Shown here piece by piece: positions 1 to 5,654 of a stretch of 5,654 nucleotides of DNA. Every line of letters begins with the position of its first letter. The stretch's first letter is position 1. Source of the DNA: Pseudolabrys sp. (GTDB taxonomy: Bacteria; Pseudomonadota; Alphaproteobacteria; Rhizobiales; Xanthobacteraceae); NCBI GenBank assembly GCA_026125925.1, contig JAHCKF010000243.1:1-5654 (forward strand), written 5' to 3'. The position numbers were made by a program, and so were the translations under genes. The notes below the pieces were generated by a model that had not been told where the DNA came from, did no database searches, and saw only the letters and a program-made list of their open reading frames with translations.

Positions 1-964
1 TTCCATCCGCTACGCCGAGAACCCGCCGAAGAGATACGAGGACATCGTCAACCCGGACTTCTACGGCCCCGATCGAATCGCGCTCTGGGAAGCGCTGCGC
101 GATGTCATCCTGTTCTGGGTCGAACAGGGCGTCCAGATTTTCCGCGTCGACAATCCCCACACCAAACCGTTTCCCTTCTGGGAGTGGCTGATCCACGACG
201 TGCAGACCAAAGAACCGCGGGTCGTCTTCCTGTCGGAGGCGTTCACGCGCCCGAAGGTGATGAAGCTCTTGGCCAAGCTCGGCTTCACACAGTCCTACAC
301 GTATTTCACCTGGCGTATCCACAAGGCGGAGATCCAGGAATACCTCAGCGAGCTCACGCGCCATCCGGAAGTCGAGTACTTCCGGCCGAACTTCTTCATG
401 TCGACGCCGGATATCCTGCCGACCCAACTCCAGAACGGCGACGTGTGGATGTTCAAGTCCCGTCTCGCGCTGGCTGCAACCCTTTCCTCGAACTACGGGA
501 TGCTTGCGGGCTACGAACTGCTCGAGCACGAGCCGATTCCCGCGAAGGAGGAATACCTCCACTCCGAGAAATACGAACTCAAGACCCGTGACTGGAACAG
601 GCCCGGGAACATCAAGGACTATGTCGCACGCATCAACCGCATCCGGCGCGCAAACCCCGCACTGCTGCAAACCGCGAACCTCCGCTTCGCGCAGCTCGAC
701 AACGGCGATGTCGTCGGCTTCGTAAAGGAGTCGGACGACGGTCGCAGCGCCGTGGCCGTGGCGATCTGCCTCACCGGTCCCGATCCGCAGCAGTTCTGGT
801 TCCATTTCGGAGAAATGGAGATCGGCCCGCCGGATGCCCGCAAGCCCGTCCGGCAGATCGAAAACCTGGTCACCGGCGAACGCCACACCCTCGAATGGGG
901 CGGTGTCCGCCTCACCATCAACCCCACCGAAGACCCCGCCATGCTGTTCCGCTGCATCGCATAG
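1..964 (+). CDS. glgE: Alpha-1,4-glucan:maltose-1-phosphate maltosyltransferase GlgE, C-terminal part (5' end outside window)
   Basis: This is the 3' portion of glgE: 320 codons read from base 2, ending at the TAG at 962-964. GlgE (GH13 subfamily 3) is a cytosolic enzyme that transfers maltosyl units from alpha-maltose 1-phosphate to the non-reducing ends of alpha-1,4-glucans. The fragment opens inside the catalytic barrel with YAENPPKRYEDI and continues with FRVDNPHTKPFPFWEW, a GlgE hallmark. Its Asp, codon 149-151, is the expected nucleophile. The general acid Glu lies in FLSEAFTRP, codon 236-238. The third catalytic Asp lies in NFFMSTPDI, codon 410-412. The 29-residue gap from nucleophile to acid equals that recalled for Streptomyces GlgE (D394/E423). 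After the barrel comes a C-terminal beta-sandwich region ending in PAMLFRCIA. No frameshift or premature stop is seen. The N-terminal domains and start are not in the window, so total length is unknown. The treS-mak and glgB genes follow closely, which fits the pathway assignment. Confidence 0.96.
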   Translation, partial: SIRYAENPPKRYEDIVNPDFYGPDRIALWEALRDVILFWVEQGVQIFRVDNPHTKPFPFWEWLIHDVQTKEPRVVFLSEAFTRPKVMKLLAKLGFTQSYTYFTWRIHKAEIQEYLSELTRHPEVEYFRPNFFMSTPDILPTQLQNGDVWMFKSRLALAATLSSNYGMLAGYELLEHEPIPAKEEYLHSEKYELKTRDWNRPGNIKDYVARINRIRRANPALLQTANLRFAQLDNGDVVGFVKESDDGRSAVAVAICLTGPDPQQFWFHFGEMEIGPPDARKPVRQIENLVTGERHTLEWGGVRLTINPTEDPAMLFRCIA

Positions 965-967
965 GAA
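963..967 (+). promoter_or_regulatory. Ribosome binding site for treS-mak, overlapping the glgE stop codon
   Basis: AGGAA lies 7 nt upstream of the GTG at 975, a normal Shine-Dalgarno distance. Its first two bases are the last two of the glgE TAG stop (962-964). This site decides the start of treS-mak, because the reading frame is open far upstream and no in-frame ATG lies near the conserved N-terminus. The arrangement implies that ribosomes finishing glgE sit on the initiation site of the next gene. Confidence 0.72.
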
Positions 968-974
968 CCGGTTC

Positions 975-3900
975 GTGAACGTCGTTTCTCCTATCCAGAT
1001 CGAGCAGACATTGACAGATGAGCTCTGGTACAAGGATGCCATCATCTATCAGCTTCACGTCAAATCCTTCGCCGACAGCAACAACGATGGCGTCGGCGAT
1101 TTCGAAGGGCTGACCCAGAGGCTCGACTACCTGCAGGACCTCGGCGTCACGGCGCTATGGCTTCTGCCCTTCTATCCGAGTCCCGGCCGCGACGACGGCT
1201 ACGACATTTCGGACTACCGGAAGATCAATCCGGCCTTCGGCACGATGAAGGACTTCCGGCGCTTCATGCAGGAAGCCAAGCGCCGCGACCTCAAGGTCGT
1301 CACCGAACTCGTCATCAACCACACCTCGGACCAGCATGCCTGGTTCAAGCGCGCCAAGCGCAGCCCCGAAGGCTCCAGCGCCCGCAACTGGTACGTCTGG
1401 AGCGATACCGACCAGAAATATCAGGGCACGCGCATCATCTTCACCGACACCGAGAAGTCGAACTGGACCTGGGACCCCGAAGCGAACGCCTATTACTGGC
1501 ACCGCTTCTTCTCGCATCAGCCGGATTTGAACTTCGACAATCCGCGCGTCGTCAGCGCCGTCATGCAGGTGATGAAGCGCTGGCTGGACACAGGGGTGGA
1601 CGGGTTCCGGCTCGACGCCGTGCCTTATCTGTGCGAGCGCGAGGGCACCAACAACGAGAACCTGCCAGAAACCCACGCCATCCTGAAGCGCATCCGCGCC
1701 GAGCTCGACGCCTATGCGCCGAACAAAGTGCTGCTGGCCGAAGCCAATCAATGGCCGGAAGACGTGCAGGAGTATTTCGGCGGCGGCGAAGAATGCCACA
1801 TGGCCTATCACTTCCCGCTGATGCCGCGCATCTACATGGCGATCGCGCAGGAAGACCGCTTCCCGGTCACCGACATCATGCGCCAGACGCCGGAAATCCC
1901 CGCCAACTGCCAGTGGGCGATGTTCCTGCGCAACCACGACGAACTGACGCTGGAAATGGTGACCGACGCCGAGCGCGACTATTTGTGGTCGACCTACGCG
2001 GTCGACCCGCGCGCGCGCATCAATGTCGGCATCCGCCGCCGTCTCGCGCCGCTGATGGACAACGACCGGCGCAAGATCGAGCTGATGAACTCGATCCTGA
2101 TGTCGATGCCGGGCACGCCGATCATCTATTACGGCGACGAGATCGGCATGGGCGACAACATCTTCCTCGGCGACCGCAACGGCGTGCGCACGCCGATGCA
2201 ATGGTCGCCGGACCGCAATGGCGGCTTCTCGCGGTCCGATCCGGCGCAGCTTTACCTGCCCTGCATCATGGACCCGGTCTACGGTTTCTCCGCGGTCAAT
2301 GTCGAGGCGCAGGGACGCTCGGCCTCTTCGCTGCTGAACTGGACCAAGCGCCTCATCAGCGTGCGCAAATCGACCAAGGTGTTCGGCCGCGGCACGCTCA
2401 CTTTCGTACGGCCGCCCAACCGCACCGTGCTCGCTTACGTGCGCCAGCTCGGCGACGAGGCGATCCTGTGCGTCGCCAATCTGTCGCGCTCGGCCCAGGC
2501 CGTCGAACTCGACATGTCGGCCTGGGAAGGCCGCATGCCGCAGGAGATGCTCGGCCGCGTCAACTTCCCGCGCATCGGCCAGTTGCCTTATCTCGTCACG
2601 CTGCCGCCTTACGGCTTTTTCTGGTTCCAGCTCAACAAGGAGCCGGGCAGCGAACAGCCGCACGCTCTGCCGCGCGATGTGTCGACGCTGGTGCTCGGCG
2701 CCGGCTGGAATTCGCTCGCCGAGGGCTGGACGCGGCGGACCTTCGAGAACGACGTGCTGCCCGGCTTCATCACGCATCAGCGCTGGTTCGCCGATAAGGA
2801 TGCGCGCAAGATCTCGACCAGCCTTGGCGCCGCCATTCCGCTCAGCCTCGGCGGCCGCGATCATCTCGCCGCCATCGTCGAGGTCACGGGCTCGCACGGC
2901 GCCAGCCGCTACTTCCTGCCGCTGGCGACGCGCTGGGAGCGCTACACGACCATCGACCATGGCCCGGGCTCGATCCTAGCCGCCGTACGGCGCGGTCCGC
3001 GCGAAGGCACCCTAGTGGATGCCGCCGGCGAGACCGACTTCGTGCCCGCTTTGCTCGACGCCATGCACCGAGGCGAAACGGTCAGCCACAAGGACAAGCT
3101 CATCGAATTCCGCCCGACCGAAGCCTTCGCCGCATCGCCGGCGCCGACGGTCGAGTCCATCAAGCTGGTCGATCGCGAGCAGTCCAACTCCAGCATCATT
3201 GCCGACAATCGCTTTGTCGTGAAACTGCTGCGCCGTCTGGCGTCGGGCGCCCATCCCGAAATCGAGATGGGCCGTTTCCTCACCGACAAGACGGCGTTCA
3301 AGAACGCGCCGGCGCTGCTGGGCTCCGCCGAACTCGTTGAAGGCGACACGCGCAGCGCGCTCGCCGTGGTGCACGAGTTCATCGAGAACCAGGGCGACGC
3401 CTGGTCGCTGACGTTGTCGGCGCTGGAACGTCTGATCGACCAGCAGCGCCTCAACCTCGCCGAACCGCTGACCGAGACCGCCGACACGCTGGTGCTTATG
3501 CAGCGCATGAGCCAGATCGGCCGCCGTACCGCCGAACTGCACCTCGCGCTCGCCAGCCATGACGACATCGCCGACTTCGCGCCGGAGCCGGTGTCGCCCG
3601 CCGACATGACGCAGTGGACCGACGCGCTGCTGGCGCGGACCGAGGCCCGCCTCGATCTCATCAAGTCGACCAGCCTGCCCGAGGGCATCGCCGGCATGGC
3701 CGATCTGCTGGTGCAAAACCGCGATGCCATCAGGGTCTATATCTCGGCCAACCGGAATGTCCCCTTCGAGGGCATGAAGATTCGCCATCACGGCGACTAT
3801 CATCTCGGCCAGATCCTCATCGCCAAGGACGACGCCTATATTCTCGACTTCGAGGGCGAGCCGCGCCGCACGCTCGAGGAGCGCCGGCACAAGGCCCCGC

Positions 3901-4250
3901 CGGCCCGCGACGTCGCCGGCTTCATCCGCTCGATCGATTATGCCATCACCGCGGCCATCAACCAGGCGCCCGATCTCAGCGGCGAAGACCTCGCGGTGCT
4001 CACACCGTTGATGCGCGACTGGGGCGACCGGCTGACGGGCGCCTTCTGGGATTGCTATCGCGAGACCATCAAGGATTCGAACCTGTGGCCGGCCGACGCC
4101 GACCAGACGCGGCGGCTGCTCGACTGGTTCCTGCTCGACAAGGCGATGTACGAAATCGAGTACGAGCTGACCAACCGTCCGTCCTGGGCCCACATCCCGC
4201 TGGAGGCGACCTTGCGCATCCTGTGGCAGCGCGGAGTGATCCAGCAATGA
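975..4250 (+). CDS. treS: Bifunctional trehalose synthase / maltokinase fusion (TreS-Mak)
   Basis: A 1091-residue, two-enzyme protein. TreS (GH13 subfamily 16) interconverts trehalose and maltose. Maltokinase (Mak/Pep2) uses ATP to make maltose 1-phosphate, the GlgE donor.

Residues about 16-553 are TreS. They open with [20 protein letters not shown], followed by ELVINHTSD (His116), [10 protein letters not shown] (nucleophile Asp214), [11 protein letters not shown] (acid Glu256) and [11 protein letters not shown] (Asp322). The C-terminal beta domain ends in [11 protein letters not shown] linker of about 15 residues follows.

Residues about 570-1091 are the kinase. They contain an N-terminal cap ([17 protein letters not shown]), the probable ATP-binding Lys750 in FVVKLLRR, the catalytic Asp941 in [10 protein letters not shown], and the metal-binding Asp958 in DFEGEP. 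The [13 protein letters not shown] motif comes next.

GTG at 975 is chosen as start because it has a well-spaced AGGAA and precedes the conserved N-terminus by 16 codons. TreS-Mak fusions are known in many bacteria. Both active sites look intact, with no frameshift across the join. The maltokinase half is often named mak or pep2. Confidence 0.96.
4233..4236 (+). promoter_or_regulatory. Possible weak ribosome binding site for glgB
   Basis: GGAG sits inside the last codons of treS-mak, 10 nt before the glgB ATG at 4247. The match is short and the spacing is on the long side. Initiation of glgB may therefore rely mainly on reinitiation by ribosomes ending at the overlapping TGA. The motif could also be chance in GC-rich coding sequence. 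Confidence 0.4.
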
Positions 4251-5654
4251 ACGAACATGTCCGTCATCTGTCGCCTGACGCGCGTGCCATCATCGAGGGC
4301 CGCCACGCCGATCCGTTCGCCTATCTCGGGCCGCATGCCGAGAACGAGCGCACGATCGTGCGCGCCTTCCTGCCCAATGCGGACCGCGTTGCGGTGATCA
4401 ACGATGCCGGCGAGCAGCCGCTGGAACGGCTCGACGACTCCGGCCTGTTTGCGGGCCCGGTGAATGACGCCGGCCGCTACCGCCTGCGCGCCCGTTACGG
4501 CGACCACGATGTCGATCTCGAGGACCCTTATCGCTTCCCGCCGGTGCTGTCCGATTTCGACCTGTTCCTGCTCGGCGAGGGCAATCAGCTACGGCTTTAC
4601 GACAAGCTCGGCGCCCACCCGATGACGCTCGACGGCGTCGAGGGCGTCGCCTTCGCCGTGCTGGCGCCGAATGCGCAGCGAGTCAGCGTGGTCGGCGACT
4701 TCAATTTCTGGGACGGCCGCATGCATCCGATGCGGGTGCGTGGCAACGGCTATTGGGAAATCTTCGTCCCCGGCGCCAGGCCCGGTGCCAAATACAAGTT
4801 CGAGATCGTCGCCCGCTCCGGCGAGCGCCTGCCGCTGAAATCCGATCCCGTCGCCTTCGCCGCCGAAGTGCGTCCCGCCACCGCCTCGATCGTCGTCGAT
4901 GCGGCGCGCCTGCCGCAGCCGGCCCGCGCGCGCGACGGCATCAATGCGCTCGACCGGCCGATGTCGATCTACGAGGTGCATCTCGGATCATGGCGGCGCA
5001 GCATCGAGCGTGACAATGGCTGGCTGACCTATCGCGAACTCGCCGAGCAATTGCCGCGTTATGCCGCCGACATGGGTTTCACCCATGTCGAACTGCTGCC
5101 GGTGTCGGAACATCCCTTCGACGGCTCGTGGGGCTATCAGCCGACCGGCATGTTCGCGCCGACCAGCCGCTTCGGCACGCCGGAGGATTTCATCGCGCTG
5201 GTCGATGCCCTGCACAAGGCCGGGATCGGCGTCATCCTCGACTGGGTGCCGGGTCACTTCCCGGACGATCCGCACGGGCTGGCGCGCTTCGACGGCACCG
5301 GGCTCTACGAGCATGAGGACCCGCGCCAGGGCCGGCATCTCGACTGGGGCACGATGATCTACAACTACGGCCGCGTCGAGGTGACGAACTTCCTCTTGTC
5401 GAACGCGCTGTTCTGGCTGGAGCGCTACGGTGTCGACGGCCTGCGTGTCGATGCGGTGGCCTCGATGCTGTATCTCGACTACAGCCGGCCCTCGAACGCC
5501 TGGATCCCGAACAAGCACGGCGGCCGCGAGAATATCGAGGCCATCGACTTCCTGCGCCGCACCAACACGGAAGTGTATCGCCAATTCCCCAATGCGATGA
5601 CCGCCGCCGAGGAATCGACCGCCTGGCCGCAGGTGTCGCGGCCGGTCGACTGGG
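4247..5654 (+). CDS. glgB: 1,4-alpha-glucan branching enzyme GlgB, N-terminal part (3' end outside window)
   Basis: An open frame of 469 codons that runs off the right edge. E. coli GlgB is about 728 residues, so roughly two thirds is present. GlgB (GH13 subfamily 9, cytosolic) cleaves an alpha-1,4 chain and rejoins it by an alpha-1,6 link, branching the glucan that GlgE extends.

The N-terminal N1 module includes [16 protein letters not shown] (residues about 15-30). A CBM48 module spans about residues 134-185 ([23 protein letters not shown]). The catalytic barrel starts near residue 239 with [11 protein letters not shown]. It carries [21 protein letters not shown], then DWVPGHF (Asp332, His337), [17 protein letters not shown] (nucleophile Asp402) and [13 protein letters not shown] (acid Glu455). 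The 53-residue spacing from nucleophile to acid equals E. coli D405/E458, and the offset of three residues is constant through these sites.

The ATG start is well supported, since the N1 motif follows within 15 codons. It overlaps the upstream TGA by 4 bp (ATGA), indicating translational coupling in the operon. Confidence 0.96.

Noticed and set aside
1..964. A slightly different leucine codon preference in glgE (CTC a little more frequent than CTG) versus glgB (CTG favoured), as a possible sign of separate origin.
   Set aside because: By hand count the difference is small (15 CTC to 11 CTG in the glgE part), both genes are GC-rich, and the operon structure is tight. This is not enough to claim transfer.
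1011..1033. A perfect TTGACA (-35-like) hexamer at 1011-1016, inside the 5' end of treS.
   Set aside because: At 17 nt spacing the downstream hexamer is GGATGC, which does not resemble TATAAT. The site also lies inside the coding sequence, so a chance match is more likely than an internal promoter.
1157..2797. A 546-codon + strand frame overlapping treS in another frame.
   Set aside because: The translation is an Arg/Ala/Pro-rich low-complexity shadow without domain motifs, and the treS frame shows continuous family conservation over the same bases.
1155..2960. A long open frame (601 codons) on the - strand antisense to treS.
   Set aside because: It lies wholly opposite a clearly conserved TreS-Mak gene. 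Its translation is rich in Arg, Ala, Val and His with no recognisable motif. Long antisense frames of this kind arise from G/C third-position bias.
3783..3812. Tyr in place of Leu in the kinase catalytic loop (HGDYHLGQ rather than HGDLHLGQ) as a possible loss of function.
   Set aside because: The catalytic Asp, the flanking His-Leu-Gly-Gln and the later DFEGEP are all intact. The Tyr form is, to my recollection, common in maltokinases fused to TreS.
3012..4247. A 411-codon - strand frame opposite the maltokinase half, beginning exactly at the glgB start region.
   Set aside because: It is the antisense shadow of conserved kinase codons, with no motif or convincing ribosome site. Its boundary near glgB is a coincidence of the CAT complement of the ATG.

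Overview
The window is a fully coding, GC-rich stretch with all genes on the + strand. It holds most of an operon for making alpha-glucan from trehalose (the GlgE pathway). The composition (high GC, third positions mostly G or C) and protein style suggest a proteobacterium, most likely an alphaproteobacterium of the Rhizobiales/Hyphomicrobiales type. That placement is an inference from resemblance only, because the same gene order also occurs in other proteobacteria.

Layout: (1) positions 1-964 are the 3' half of glgE, maltose-1-phosphate maltosyltransferase, cut by the left edge. (2) Positions 975-4250 are a complete 1091-residue fusion of trehalose synthase (TreS, about residues 1-553) to maltokinase (Mak/Pep2, about residues 570-1091). 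It starts at a GTG 10 bp after the glgE stop. (3) From 4247 to the right edge are the first 469 residues of glgB, the 1,4-alpha-glucan branching enzyme. Its ATG overlaps the treS-mak TGA as ATGA. No intergenic gap exceeds 10 bp, and there is no room for an internal terminator or promoter between the genes.

Together the products form one pathway. TreS isomerises trehalose to maltose, and the fused kinase phosphorylates maltose to maltose 1-phosphate. GlgE adds the maltosyl unit to a growing alpha-1,4-glucan, and GlgB introduces alpha-1,6 branches. The catalytic residues visible in all four active sites are intact, so nothing here looks degraded.

I see no RNA genes, mobile elements, CRISPR arrays or repeats, and no sign of an undescribed system. 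The points worth noting are the enzyme fusion, the tight translational coupling, and the start-site trap at the treS 5' end.
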